The notes beneath the pieces were generated by a model that saw only the letters and a list, made by a program, of their open reading frames with translations, searched no databases and was not told where the DNA came from. Positions 37,106 to 46,212 of a stretch of DNA of 64,000 nt are shown here, in pieces (the first letter of the stretch is position 1; each line of letters opens with the position of its first letter). The stretch comes from Methylococcales symbiont of Hymedesmia sp. n. MRB-2018 (GTDB lineage: Bacteria > Pseudomonadota > Gammaproteobacteria > Methylococcales > Methylomonadaceae). Location of the stretch: positions 1 to 64,000 of the forward strand of contig QPIN01000061.1 in NCBI GenBank assembly GCA_003666385.1, in the 5' to 3' direction. The position numbers and the translations under genes were made by a program.

Positions 37106-38252
37106 ACAACTAAAAGCTAATTTGCCTTCGACCCCCGCATTTGTTTTGGATGAGGATCAATTACTTGCTAATTTAACAGAACTGAAAACAATAAAGCAGC
37201 AAGCCGCTTGCAAGGTTTTATATTCTGTTAAGGCATTACCCTTAGTATGGTTCATGAATTTAACTAAAGGTTATCTGGATGGCTTTTCGGTCAGTTCTTT
37301 ATTTGAAGCGCGTTTAGCTAAGGAAATAGCAGGGGATGAACGTAGTATTCACATCACCACACCTGGCTTAAGGGATGAAGAGTTTCTAGAAATCTCTCAA
37401 CTGTGTTCTCATATCAGTTTTAACTCAATTAACCAGTATCAGCGTTTAACAAATACAGCAGGACATAGCTCATTGGGTTTGCGATTGAATCCAGGGCGTT
37501 CTTTTGCCAATGATCTACGTTATGACCCTTGTCGTCCAAATTCAAAATTAGGGATTCAAATATCTTCGCTTAAAACTGTACCAGATAACATTGAAGGCTT
37601 ACATTTTCATAATGTATTTTCCCGTACAGATTATCTCTCCTTAGATGAAACTGTTGCACATCTTAAAAAAGTTCTACGATTTAATTTATCTGATTTTAAA
37701 TGGATTAATCTAGGTGGCGGTTATCTTTATCATCAAATTAACAATCATCAAACTTTAATTGATTTGATTCAACAGTTGATTATTGAGTATAAACTTGAGG
37801 TGTTTATTGAGCCTGGGAAAGCATTAGTAGGTAATGCTGGCTTTATCGTCAGCACAATTATTGATTGCTTTGATAGTGATGACCTGCAAGTGTGTGTTTT
37901 AGATACTTCAGTTAATCATAATCCCGAAGTTTTTGAATACCAGAGAAAACCTGATTTGCTAGAACATAATAATGAGGGGCAGTATCCTTGTTTATTAGCA
38001 GGATCAAGTTGTTTGGGTGGTGATTTATTTGGTGAATATAGATTTGATACTATACCCGAAGTGGGTGATCGCCTAGTATTTGCCAATGTGGGTGCTTATA
38101 GTTTAGTTAAAGCAAGCCGCTTTAATGGCTATAATTTTCCTGATCTATATAGCGTAGATAAATTAGGCGATATAAAATTGATTAACAGCAGTCATTATCA
38201 AGATTTTGGTAAACAATGGGGGAATAATGAAAGCAATATTAATGACAGATAA
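37095..38252 (+). CDS. nspC: Carboxynorspermidine/carboxyspermidine decarboxylase
   Basis: 385 residues of the alanine-racemase-fold PLP decarboxylases. The PLP lysine is in KVLYSVKALPLVWFM near residue 45. Further motifs: LRLNPGRSFANDLRYDP near 138, GLHFHNVFSR, WINLGGGYLYHQ near 209, VFIEPGKALVG near 236 and the active-site LLAGSSCLGGDLFGEY near 305. It makes spermidine or norspermidine by the alternative pathway. The partner carboxynorspermidine dehydrogenase is not in the window, which is unusual because the two genes are usually adjacent. It overlaps the next gene by 26 bases. Confidence 0.92.
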   Translation: MDIKQLKANLPSTPAFVLDEDQLLANLTELKTIKQQAACKVLYSVKALPLVWFMNLTKGYLDGFSVSSLFEARLAKEIAGDERSIHITTPGLRDEEFLEISQLCSHISFNSINQYQRLTNTAGHSSLGLRLNPGRSFANDLRYDPCRPNSKLGIQISSLKTVPDNIEGLHFHNVFSRTDYLSLDETVAHLKKVLRFNLSDFKWINLGGGYLYHQINNHQTLIDLIQQLIIEYKLEVFIEPGKALVGNAGFIVSTIIDCFDSDDLQVCVLDTSVNHNPEVFEYQRKPDLLEHNNEGQYPCLLAGSSCLGGDLFGEYRFDTIPEVGDRLVFANVGAYSLVKASRFNGYNFPDLYSVDKLGDIKLINSSHYQDFGKQWGNNESNINDR

Positions 38253-39237
38253 AGGTTCATCTGATGTATTACAGATCGCAGAGATTGCAGAACCAAAAAT
38301 AAAACAAGCAACTGAAGTTAAAATTAAAATAAAAGCGGCGGGCATTAACCCTATTGATACGAAAGTACGCAGAAATGGACTATTTTATGCAGAACCATTA
38401 CCCGTTATATTGGGTTGTGATGGCGCAGGCGAGATAGTTGAAACAGGTGATGCAATATCCGAATTTAACATAGGCGATGAAGTCTGGTTTTGCCATGGTG
38501 GATTAGGTAAAGAACCAGGAAATTATGCGCAATATACTGTGATAGATGGTCGCTGGCTGGCCTTAAAACCTAAAAACATCCGCTTTTTTGAAGCAGCAGC
38601 CATGCCCCTAGTTTTAATTACTGCATGGAATGCATTATTTGTTAAAGGAAGCCTTCAACCAGGAGAAACAGTACTGATTCATGCAGGTGCTGGTGGTGTC
38701 GGACATATTGCTATCCAGTTAGCAAAATTAAAGGGTGCGAAAGTTATTGTCACCGTAAGTTCAAATGAGAAAGCATCGTTTGCAAAATCACTGGGTGCTG
38801 ATCATAGTATCATTTATAGTCAAAATGACTTTGTAGAAGTGCTTGACCATTTAACCGCTGAAAAAGGTGCGGATTTGGTTTTTGACACCGTAGGGGGAGA
38901 GGTTTTTAGCCAAAGTATATTAGCAACGCGTTATTTTGGTCGTCTGATCACATTATTAGATCCCAGTGAACAGAACCTACAAGAAGCCAGAATAAGAAAT
39001 TTGTTAATCGGTTTTGAGTTGATGTTAACACCATTACTAAAAGGTCTGGATGGCGAACGAGATAAACATATTAATATTCTTAAACAATGTGTTCCATGGG
39101 TTGAGCAGGGGCTTTTAAAAGTACATGTTTCGGAGCGGTTTTCTATGCAGAAAATTACACAAGCTCATGCATTAATAGAGCAGGGGCATACAGTGGGGAA
39201 AATAGTGTTGGATATCGCTACAGACTCCTCAAGCTAA
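38227..39237 (+). CDS. Zinc-independent quinone oxidoreductase-like alcohol dehydrogenase
   Basis: 336 residues from ATG 38227, which follows GGGGGAA; a GTG 21 bases upstream is less likely. The MDR fold has a GroES-like N-terminus (AAGINPIDTKVRRNG near 42) and a Rossmann segment with LIHAGAGGVGHIAIQLAKLK near 155. The cysteines and histidines of zinc-dependent ADHs are lacking, so it belongs to the NADPH:quinone reductase or zeta-crystallin group. Its substrate is unknown. It overlaps the nspC end by 26 bases, but a link to polyamines cannot be shown. Confidence 0.85.
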   Translation: MKAILMTDKGSSDVLQIAEIAEPKIKQATEVKIKIKAAGINPIDTKVRRNGLFYAEPLPVILGCDGAGEIVETGDAISEFNIGDEVWFCHGGLGKEPGNYAQYTVIDGRWLALKPKNIRFFEAAAMPLVLITAWNALFVKGSLQPGETVLIHAGAGGVGHIAIQLAKLKGAKVIVTVSSNEKASFAKSLGADHSIIYSQNDFVEVLDHLTAEKGADLVFDTVGGEVFSQSILATRYFGRLITLLDPSEQNLQEARIRNLLIGFELMLTPLLKGLDGERDKHINILKQCVPWVEQGLLKVHVSERFSMQKITQAHALIEQGHTVGKIVLDIATDSSS

Positions 39238-39283
39238 AAAAACCAGCTTATGGCGCAAGCTATTGATTTTACATATTTTTTGT

Positions 39284-39438
39284 GTAACTACTCAGCTTAC
39301 CCTCTATTTTGTCTAATAGCTGCGTTGAAAGTGTGCATTTACACCTGTAAACTCCGCGCTTTCGCCTTGCTCTTGAACGCCTTTATCTTGAACAGAACAG
39401 AGGGCAATCCAAGCAGTTACAGAGTACGCTGAGTAGTT
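39284..39438 (+). repeat. Dispersed repeat, family R1 (complete copy)
   Basis: 155 bases with inverted ends: it starts GTAACTACTCAGCTTACCCT and ends GTACGCTGAGTAGTT. Inside are CTGCGTTGAAAGTGTGCATT, CACCTGTAAACTCCGCGCTT and CAGAGGGCAATCCAAGCAGT. It includes an extra internal segment relative to the copy at 30356. No coding frame. Confidence 0.8.
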
Positions 39439-39574
39439 CTTTTTTGTTAACAGTTAAGGGGCTATTACTGTAGTTTATACCTGTGAAAAGGCTTCGCACC
39501 CTAAAACGCAGAGCAACACAGAATACAAACGAGAAGAAAGCTTAATGGGTATAAAATTAAACGACGATTGACTC

Positions 39575-40102
39575 TTAGCTATTGTCTTTGGGTTTTGTAA
39601 GAAAGCCTTTGGCACTCACAGGAATAGCGTCAGGGACGATGATAGCACCTAATTCTGTCATGGCTTTTTTGTAAACCTTTCGTTTAAAGTAAATGATATC
39701 CTTGAGTGGATGCCAAAAATCAACCCACTTCCAGCCATCAAATTCTTGTTTTTTACCGCAATCAAAGCGCACATGTTTTTCATCACTGACTAGACGCAAA
39801 ATGAACCAAATCTGTTTTTGACCTATACAGAGAGGTAAAGATTTTTTGCGAATATATTTTTCTGGTAATTTATAGCGTAGCCAATAACGACTGCGGCCTA
39901 GCAACTGAACATGCTCAGTTTTGAGGCCTGTTTCTTCCCATAATTCACGATACATTGCAGTTTCTGGATCCTCATTGCAATCAATTCCACCTTGTGGAAA
40001 TTGCCACGAGTTAACGCTTTTACGTTTAGCCCAAAAAACACGACCCTCGTCATTACAAAGGATAATGCCGACATTAGACCGGTACCCTTTAGAGTCTATC
40101 AT
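39575..40102 (-). CDS. rppH: RNA pyrophosphohydrolase
   Basis: 175 residues. The Nudix box reads GGIDCNEDPETAMYRELWEE (residues 38-57), followed by TGL. The N-terminus MIDSKGYRSNVGIILCNDEG and FWHPLKDIIYFKRKVYKKAM near 130 are typical of RppH. It removes pyrophosphate from 5' triphosphate RNA and so starts RNase E-dependent decay. Its ATG overlaps the stop of a 38-codon ORF (ATGA), which suggests translational coupling. Confidence 0.94.
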   Translation of the reverse strand: MIDSKGYRSNVGIILCNDEGRVFWAKRKSVNSWQFPQGGIDCNEDPETAMYRELWEETGLKTEHVQLLGRSRYWLRYKLPEKYIRKKSLPLCIGQKQIWFILRLVSDEKHVRFDCGKKQEFDGWKWVDFWHPLKDIIYFKRKVYKKAMTELGAIIVPDAIPVSAKGFLTKPKDNS

Positions 40103-40215
40103 TTAATTGCCATGTTTTTAAACCCTTCTTTTTTTGAAGCTGGTTGCATATTTTGTAAAATACGAAGAAACCACTCTTGCTGGGCTTTAGAGATCTGGTT
40201 TACTGGGTGTTTCAT
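40099..40215 (-). CDS. Small ORF coupled to rppH (38 residues, unknown)
   Basis: ATG 40215 opens a frame MKHPVNQISKAQQEWFLRIL, then QNMQPASKKEGFKNMAIK, ending in a TGA that overlaps the rppH ATG. The first half would form an amphipathic helix and the second is basic. The exact four-base overlap is typical of coupled genes, but no Shine-Dalgarno sequence is obvious upstream. It could be a real small protein, a coupling leader, or a short remnant of a fused upstream gene. I do not recognise the family. Confidence 0.4.
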   Translation of the reverse strand: MKHPVNQISKAQQEWFLRILQNMQPASKKEGFKNMAIK

Positions 40216-40268
40216 TGTAAGCTATGTTTTAATGGGAACACTGATGAGAAATATAATGTTTCCCTGTC

Positions 40269-42011
40269 TCAAAATGCCTTTATTGCTATACCTCTATTGC
40301 TAACCTCAATGATTTGGTCGCAATTTTTTAACGTAGTCAATCGGTGTGCAATAATAAGAATGGTTAGTTGACTGTCCAGATCATCAATTGCATTCATTAC
40401 TTGAGCCTCAGTATCATTATCCAATGCACTGGTGGCCTCATCAAAAACCAACACATTCGCCTTTTTGTATAACGCGCGGGCAATACCAATGCGTTGGCGT
40501 TGCCCGCCTGAAAGTTGTATGCCATGTTCGCCGACTTTGGTGTTGTATTTATCAGCCCATTGCTGGATTAAATTGAACAGTTGGGCATGCTTAGCCGCTT
40601 GTTCAACTTGACTGAAATTAATATCTTGTTTAGATATGCCAAAGGCAATATTTTCCGCGATAGTAGAATCGGATAGATAAATATTTTGCGGTACATGGGC
40701 AATATGTGCTTGCCAAGATCGATACTCTTTGGGGGTAGTAAGTTTCTTGCCATCAATCGCTAAATTCCCTTCTGTTGGCGATAGTAAGCCCATCACAATA
40801 TCTAGTAAAGTGCTTTTTCCATTACCAGTTGTACCAATAACACCAATGCGCATACCTTTGGCTATTGTCAAGTTAATATTTTTAAGAATGAATGGCGTAT
40901 CTGAACGGTAGCGAAAAGAAATGTTATTTAACTGAATTTCTCGACTAAATGCTATAGGTTTAACGAGAATATTGGCATAATTAGGCAAAGGCTGACTAAG
41001 CAAATTTAACACATCCATTGACGATTGTTGTTCGCCTCTCATAGTTATAAAAGCAGTATAACCTTGTTGTAATGCAGGCAATAAACGCTGGGAGCCTAGT
41101 GCTAGTGCGCCACATACTGGGATTAAATCAATTAAATCACCCGTCTGACTCATGAAATAAGCCAAACCTGCAATCAACACCATGCCCAGTGTTTCTATGC
41201 TATAACGAGGGGCTTGAGCAATAAAGCGATTGTTGCCCTGTGATAATTTGAGTGGAATATCGGCTCGACGATAGGTTTGGCAATAAAATTCTTGACTACC
41301 ATCAATCAGCACATCGCGTATGCCACCCAATCCTTCTTGCACAGATTTGATTAACTGGGTTGAATTATTGGCAATGCACTGACTGTTTTGCTTGATGCGG
41401 TTTCGTGTCAGTTGCATAATCGCCCAGTAAATAATCCCAAATCCAATAAGGGCACTCGTTGCCACTATGGCATTAATCATCATCAAGGCAGACCCAATAC
41501 CGAGCAATAAAAAAACGGAACAAATCAATGTCATTATTGGCACTAATAAAAAATTAACTATTCCGCTTGTTTTAGCGGTAATGCCAGCGATAATTTCACT
41601 ACTATTACGTGCGATATGTACGGTATAGTCCTGATACAAAGTGCGTCGGTAAATATCAATACTCAAATCAGCACATACTGCATGGGAAAAACGCATTATC
41701 GTATAAGCAAGCAACAAACGCACCGCGCCAGAGATTATTACCGCAGTAACAAAAATACCCAAAAGTGGCAATAGTAGCTGCTTTGGTTCCGTTATGCCTA
41801 AAAATTTAACAACGGGTTGTGCCAAAGCGTGATAATAGACCTGTTCAGGTGTAGTTAAGACTGCAAGGAAAGGCAACATTGTGCCTATACTCATCATTTC
41901 AGCAAAGGTGGCGATAAGCCCCAATGCCAATGTTAAGAAATATTGTTTTTTTCGTTTTAGGGTTAAATGTCGCCATAATCTGGCAAAAATATTATTTTTA
42001 TTGATGAGCAT
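40269..42011 (-). CDS. ABC exporter, fused membrane and ATPase domains (PglK-like)
   Basis: 580 residues from ATG 42011; TTG 42056 would add 15 residues. Six membrane segments lie in the first 325 residues, starting FLTLALGLIATFAEMMSIGT. The nucleotide-binding domain has GVIGTTGNGKSTLLDIVMGL near 395, LSGGQRQRIGIARALYKKA near 500 and VLVFDEATSALDN. The N-terminal sequence and the middle LPALQQGYTAF are like PglK/WlaB lipid-linked sugar flippases rather than MsbA. No glycan genes are near, so the substrate is open. Confidence 0.85.
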   Translation of the reverse strand: MLINKNNIFARLWRHLTLKRKKQYFLTLALGLIATFAEMMSIGTMLPFLAVLTTPEQVYYHALAQPVVKFLGITEPKQLLLPLLGIFVTAVIISGAVRLLLAYTIMRFSHAVCADLSIDIYRRTLYQDYTVHIARNSSEIIAGITAKTSGIVNFLLVPIMTLICSVFLLLGIGSALMMINAIVATSALIGFGIIYWAIMQLTRNRIKQNSQCIANNSTQLIKSVQEGLGGIRDVLIDGSQEFYCQTYRRADIPLKLSQGNNRFIAQAPRYSIETLGMVLIAGLAYFMSQTGDLIDLIPVCGALALGSQRLLPALQQGYTAFITMRGEQQSSMDVLNLLSQPLPNYANILVKPIAFSREIQLNNISFRYRSDTPFILKNINLTIAKGMRIGVIGTTGNGKSTLLDIVMGLLSPTEGNLAIDGKKLTTPKEYRSWQAHIAHVPQNIYLSDSTIAENIAFGISKQDINFSQVEQAAKHAQLFNLIQQWADKYNTKVGEHGIQLSGGQRQRIGIARALYKKANVLVFDEATSALDNDTEAQVMNAIDDLDSQLTILIIAHRLTTLKNCDQIIEVSNRGIAIKAF

Positions 42012-42372
42012 ATAAGGACAGGAACTCCAAGTAGCGGATAAGAATGGGGAATTCAAGCCACAAAGTCAAGCTATTATTCACGATAGCGGAAAGGTTTTAA
42101 ATGATCAGGATTAATTCGTTCTTAGGCTAGGCACTAAGCTAAACAAGGCTTTGCTTTGTTATTTGTAATCTTTAAATAATCCAGAGCTGCTCTCATTTTC
42201 TTGTTCATTTGCCTCATTTTTTTGAAACACCCTTGATTGCCTTTGCTTTAATGAGTCCAATTGTAAATCGTCTGAAGTGGATCCTGTTTTCAGAGCCAAA
42301 GCCCGATTGCCCTGTTTTCTATGGCAAACGGCTATTGACGAAAGTAGTTTATACAATTAAAATTGCACAGTT
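42012..42372. other. Divergent intergenic region before yceD
   Basis: 361 bases. A 65-codon frame on the minus strand (42159-42356) has no recognisable motif or ribosome binding site and I do not call it. The TTTATACAATT sequence near 42350 may belong to the yceD promoter. Confidence 0.4.
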
Positions 42373-42888
42373 ATGTTAGATCGATTACCTGTTCTTCTTG
42401 ATCCATTGAGTTTTTCTGAAAGAGGAAAGAAACTTGTCGGGTCAATTAAAATCAGTGAGTTGACTCGTTTATCTGATGTTCTTGTAAATGACTTTGGGCT
42501 GGTAGATATTGATTTTTCTTTCGATAAGGAAGGAAGGGTACCTACTCTTACGGGGCAAATAAAAGCAAATTTAATATTGCAATGTCAGGCTTGTTTAGAG
42601 CAAGTTGAATTACCAATTAATAAGCATTTTAAATTGGGTATGGTGACATCTTTGGAGCAAGCGGACAGATTGGCGAGTGATTGTGAGCCATTGATGTTGG
42701 AAAGTGAAAAGATTTCAGTGAATGATCTTGTAGAAGATGAATTATTGCTGGCATTACCTGATTTTCCTAGGCACAAAGAACAATGTGTAGAAGAAAATGA
42801 AGAAGGTATAAACGATGACAATAAAGAGCAGTTGAATTCTAACAACCCGTTTTCTGTTTTAGCTGAATTTAAAAATACTGGAGATTAA
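42373..42888 (+). CDS. yceD: YceD/DUF177 family protein, 23S rRNA accumulation factor
   Basis: 171 residues. DUF177 features: an N-terminal segment rich in beta strands, the two cysteines in [16 protein letters not shown] near residue 73, and an acidic stretch [19 protein letters not shown] near 117 with a second Cys. Members are needed for normal 23S rRNA levels and almost always precede rpmF, as here, with two bases between them. The biochemical role is not settled. Confidence 0.92.
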   Translation: MLDRLPVLLDPLSFSERGKKLVGSIKISELTRLSDVLVNDFGLVDIDFSFDKEGRVPTLTGQIKANLILQCQACLEQVELPINKHFKLGMVTSLEQADRLASDCEPLMLESEKISVNDLVEDELLLALPDFPRHKEQCVEENEEGINDDNKEQLNSNNPFSVLAEFKNTGD

Positions 42889-42890
42889 TA

Positions 42891-43070
42891 ATGGCTGTAC
42901 AAAAAAGCAAAGTAACACGATCAAGAAGAGGTCAGCGTCGTTCGCATGATTCATTAACAAGCAAGACTTTGTCTCAGGATCCAATGACAGGTGAAACACA
43001 TTTGCGTCATCATATGACATCTGAAGGTGTTTTTAAAGGTCGTCAAGTTATTCTTGTAGACGAAGACTAA
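42891..43070 (+). CDS. rpmF: 50S ribosomal protein L32 (bL32)
   Basis: 59 residues from ATG 42891, [20 protein letters not shown], then [20 protein letters not shown]. This is standard bL32. It is of the cysteine-free form, without the CxxC zinc pair seen in zinc-ribbon L32, so it does not depend on zinc. It lies between yceD and plsX in the conserved cluster. GGAG lies 7 bases before the start. Confidence 0.96.
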   Translation: MAVQKSKVTRSRRGQRRSHDSLTSKTLSQDPMTGETHLRHHMTSEGVFKGRQVILVDED

Positions 43071-43136
43071 ATTGTTCTTAGACTATTGGTATTTAAGTTT
43101 AAATATTAATCTGTTTTTGATTTGGTTTATATGCAT

Positions 43137-43161
43137 AACTGGCTTAGGTTTGTGGCCAGTT
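43137..43161 (+). terminator. Hairpin between rpmF and plsX
   Basis: AACTGGC pairs with GCCAGTT around an 11-base loop, followed by CTTCTT. It is a weak terminator or processing site that could lower plsX-fab expression relative to rpmF. Confidence 0.4.
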
Positions 43162-43190
43162 CTTCTTAATATTCCGGAGTTATCCAAAGC

Positions 43191-44219
43191 GTGAGTTCAA
43201 CAATTGCAATTGATGCTATGGGCGGGGATTTTGGTCCCGAGGTTACCATTCCTGCATCCTTGGAATGCTTAAAAGCAAATCCCAAGTTAAAGCTTATTCT
43301 AGTTGGCAACGAGACAATTTTAAATGAATTGTTGGTTCAAAATCAAAATGAGTTTGCTGATAGACTTCTTGTTCATCATGCATCTCAGCAAGTTGAGATG
43401 GACGAAAAACCACAACACGCTTTAAAACGTAAAAAAGACTCCTCAATGCGTGTTGCTATTAATTTAGTGCGAGATAGGGAGGCTGATGCCTGTGTCAGTG
43501 CTGGTAATACTGGAGCATTGATGGCGACTGCTCGCTTTGTTTTAAAGATGATTCCAGGGATCGACCGTCCTGCCATTATTTCGGCACTACCTTCTACTTT
43601 TGGACATACTCATATTCTTGATTTAGGTGCTAATGTTGACTGTACAGCCGAGCACTTATATCAATTTGCCATTATGGGTGAAGAAGTGGTTAAAGCAGTT
43701 GAAAATGTGGAGTTCCCAAAAATTGGCTTGTTGAATATTGGTGAAGAAGATACTAAGGGTAATGAGCAAGTTAAAGCGGCTTCGGTATTGTTGGAAGCTT
43801 CAGAACTCAATTATATTGGTTATGTAGAAGGTAATTCAATTAATGCAGGTAGCGTTAAAGTAGATTTAATTGTGACAGATGGTTTTGTCGGTAATGTGGC
43901 ACTTAAATCTATAGAAGGTGCGGCAAAAATGTTTGTTACTAAGTTGAAAGAAGCTTTTGAGAAAAATATTTTTACAAAAATTGCAGCCATTATTGCGTTG
44001 CCTGTTTTGAAAGCCTTTAAAGCAAGTATTGATCCTCGAGTTTTTAATGGTGCCAGTTTGATTGGTTTGAGAGGGCTGGTTATTAAAAGTCATGGAGGAG
44101 CTGATCAATTAGCGTTTAAATGTGCAATACAGCTGGCAGAAATAGAAATTACAAAAGATGTGACCAGTAAAATTAATGCTAAAGTTGCAGCTACTTTGGA
44201 AAATAGAGAAAGTGTATGA
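43191..44219 (+). CDS. plsX: Phosphate acyltransferase PlsX
   Basis: 342 residues. The start is GTG 43191; the N-terminus SSTIAIDAMGGDFGPEVTIP is diagnostic. Other family motifs are MRVAINLVRDREADACVSAG and NTGALMATARFVLK near 95, and LLNIGEEDTKGNEQVK near 178. PlsX makes acyl-phosphate from acyl-ACP for phospholipid synthesis. Its stop overlaps the fabH start by four bases. Confidence 0.96.
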   Translation: MSSTIAIDAMGGDFGPEVTIPASLECLKANPKLKLILVGNETILNELLVQNQNEFADRLLVHHASQQVEMDEKPQHALKRKKDSSMRVAINLVRDREADACVSAGNTGALMATARFVLKMIPGIDRPAIISALPSTFGHTHILDLGANVDCTAEHLYQFAIMGEEVVKAVENVEFPKIGLLNIGEEDTKGNEQVKAASVLLEASELNYIGYVEGNSINAGSVKVDLIVTDGFVGNVALKSIEGAAKMFVTKLKEAFEKNIFTKIAAIIALPVLKAFKASIDPRVFNGASLIGLRGLVIKSHGGADQLAFKCAIQLAEIEITKDVTSKINAKVAATLENRESV

Positions 44220-45184
44220 AGCGTTGTGCAAGAGTCATTGGAAGCGGAGGATATTTACCCGAAACAATCCGTACTAATGAAGATATTTCAAAGTTGGTAG
44301 ACACTTCGGATAGCTGGATTGTTGAGCGCACTGGAATTAAAACGCGACGCATTGCTGGAGAGGATGAAACAGCGGCCAGTATGGCGGAGATAGCGGCAAG
44401 GCAAGCCATAGAAATGGCGAGTATTGAAGCGGGTGAAATCGATTTAATTATTGTAGCAACGGGTTCACCTGACAGAGTCTATCCCAGTACAGGATGTATA
44501 TTACAACATCGACTTGAAATCCAGCAATGTGTAGCATTTGATGTACAGGCGGCTTGTTCGGGTTCGATTTTTGCGATGAGTATTGCTGATCAATATATTA
44601 AAACTGGTGCAGCCGATAAAGTTTTAATAATAGGTTCTGAAATTTGTTCCCGTTTAATAGATTGGACTGATAGAGGCACATGTATTTTATTTGGTGACGG
44701 TGCTGGTGCTGTGCTTTTGGAGTCAACTGATGAGCCTGGTATTTTATCAACCCATATTCATTCTGATGGTGGCTTTGAAGATTTACTTTATTGTCCAAAT
44801 CCACAAGTTGCTACTGCTTCTGCTAAAGATGAAAAAGGCGTAATTACCATGAAGGGCAATGAAGTGTTTAAAGTTGCGGTGAATACCTTAGGCAGGATAG
44901 TGGATGAAACTTTAGCTACTAATAATCTGGATAAATCTGATATTGACTGGCTAGTACCTCATCAGGCAAATACCCGAATCATTGCGGCGACCGCAAGAAA
45001 GTTAAAAATGTCAATGGATCAAGTGGTCTTAACCTTGGAAAACCAAGGTAACACTTCTTCTGCCTCTGTTTTATTGGCTTTTAATGAAGCGATAAGAGAC
45101 GGCAGAATTAAACGCGATCAAATTGTATTATTAGAAGCCTTTGGCGCAGGATTTACTTGGGGTTCGGCATTAATAAAGTATTAG
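44216..45184 (+). CDS. fabH: Beta-ketoacyl-ACP synthase III
   Basis: 322 residues. The catalytic triad is visible: Cys in VQAACSGSIFAM near residue 114, His in WLVPHQANTRII near 248 and Asn in ENQGNTSSASV near 278. It condenses acetyl-CoA with malonyl-ACP to start fatty acid chains. The order plsX-fabH-fabD-fabG-acpP-fabF matches E. coli. Confidence 0.97.
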   Translation: MKRCARVIGSGGYLPETIRTNEDISKLVDTSDSWIVERTGIKTRRIAGEDETAASMAEIAARQAIEMASIEAGEIDLIIVATGSPDRVYPSTGCILQHRLEIQQCVAFDVQAACSGSIFAMSIADQYIKTGAADKVLIIGSEICSRLIDWTDRGTCILFGDGAGAVLLESTDEPGILSTHIHSDGGFEDLLYCPNPQVATASAKDEKGVITMKGNEVFKVAVNTLGRIVDETLATNNLDKSDIDWLVPHQANTRIIAATARKLKMSMDQVVLTLENQGNTSSASVLLAFNEAIRDGRIKRDQIVLLEAFGAGFTWGSALIKY

Positions 45185-45261
45185 CAAAGAAGATTTAATG
45201 GGTGCGTTAAAAGTAAGACCTGAATCTCTTTTGAATCTGATTTTTTAGATAAAAATATTCT

Positions 45262-46212
45262 ATGAGTGTGCAAAAAAATAATTTAGCCTTTGTTTTTCCT
45301 GGGCAAGGGTCTCAAGCAATCGGCATGATGGCTGATTTGGCCGATTCATTTTCTGTGGTCAAGCAGACGTTTGAACAGGCTTCAGATGTTTTGAGTTTTG
45401 ATTTATGGCAATTAATTCAGCAAGGGTCAGTGCAAGATTTAAACCAAACACATAATACTCAACCGGCCATGTTAGCCGCTGGAGTCGCAATGTGGCGCGT
45501 CTGGAGTGATCAGTCAGCAATAGTACCTGCTTGGATGGCTGGGCACAGCTTAGGTGAATATTCTGCTTTGGTTTGTGCCGAATCAATGAGTTTTGAAGAT
45601 GGTATTGCACTAGTTGCTGAAAGAGGTCGTTTGATGCAACAGGCTGTCCCGACTGGTGTCGGTGCAATGGCTGCTATTATTGGTTTGAACGACCAGCAAG
45701 TGATAGCTGTTTGTGCAGATAGCGCGGGCAATGAGGTGGTGTCTGCTGTTAATTTTAACGCACCTGGGCAAGTGGTTATTGCTGGACATGCTGAAGCTGT
45801 TGAAAGAGCAATGGCTGCGGCAAAAGAAGCGGGTGCAAAAAGAGCATTGCCTCTACCTGTTAGTGTACCTTCTCATTGTGCATTGATGGAATCTGTAGCA
45901 GAAAAATTGTATGAAAAATTAGAACAAATAGATATCAGTGAGCCACAAGTGGCATTGATTCATAATGCAGATGTGTTGTTACATACATCTGCCGCTGAGA
46001 TACGTATAGCTTTAAAAGAGCAGTTGTTTAAACCCGTGCGCTGGGTTGATAGTATCATTCGTATGGATGAACAAAATGTGACAAGTTTTGTTGAATGTGG
46101 TCCAGGAAAAGTTTTGATGGGCTTGAATAAGCGTATAGTAAAAGGTGCGGATCATCAGGCTATGTATGATTCAGTAACATTAGAAAAAGTGTTGGAGCAA
46201 GTCAATGGATAA
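45262..46212 (+). CDS. fabD: Malonyl-CoA:ACP transacylase
   Basis: 316 residues. FVFPGQGSQAIGMMADL opens the domain, the nucleophile Ser lies in AGHSLGEYSALVCA near residue 95, and the catalytic His in PVSVPSHCALM near 203. It loads malonate onto ACP. It overlaps fabG by eight bases. Confidence 0.97.
   Translation: MSVQKNNLAFVFPGQGSQAIGMMADLADSFSVVKQTFEQASDVLSFDLWQLIQQGSVQDLNQTHNTQPAMLAAGVAMWRVWSDQSAIVPAWMAGHSLGEYSALVCAESMSFEDGIALVAERGRLMQQAVPTGVGAMAAIIGLNDQQVIAVCADSAGNEVVSAVNFNAPGQVVIAGHAEAVERAMAAAKEAGAKRALPLPVSVPSHCALMESVAEKLYEKLEQIDISEPQVALIHNADVLLHTSAAEIRIALKEQLFKPVRWVDSIIRMDEQNVTSFVECGPGKVLMGLNKRIVKGADHQAMYDSVTLEKVLEQVNG

Noticed and set aside
42159-42356. 65-codon minus-strand frame between the ABC exporter and yceD.
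   Set aside because: No family features, low-complexity polar sequence, no ribosome binding site, and it fills a divergent promoter region.
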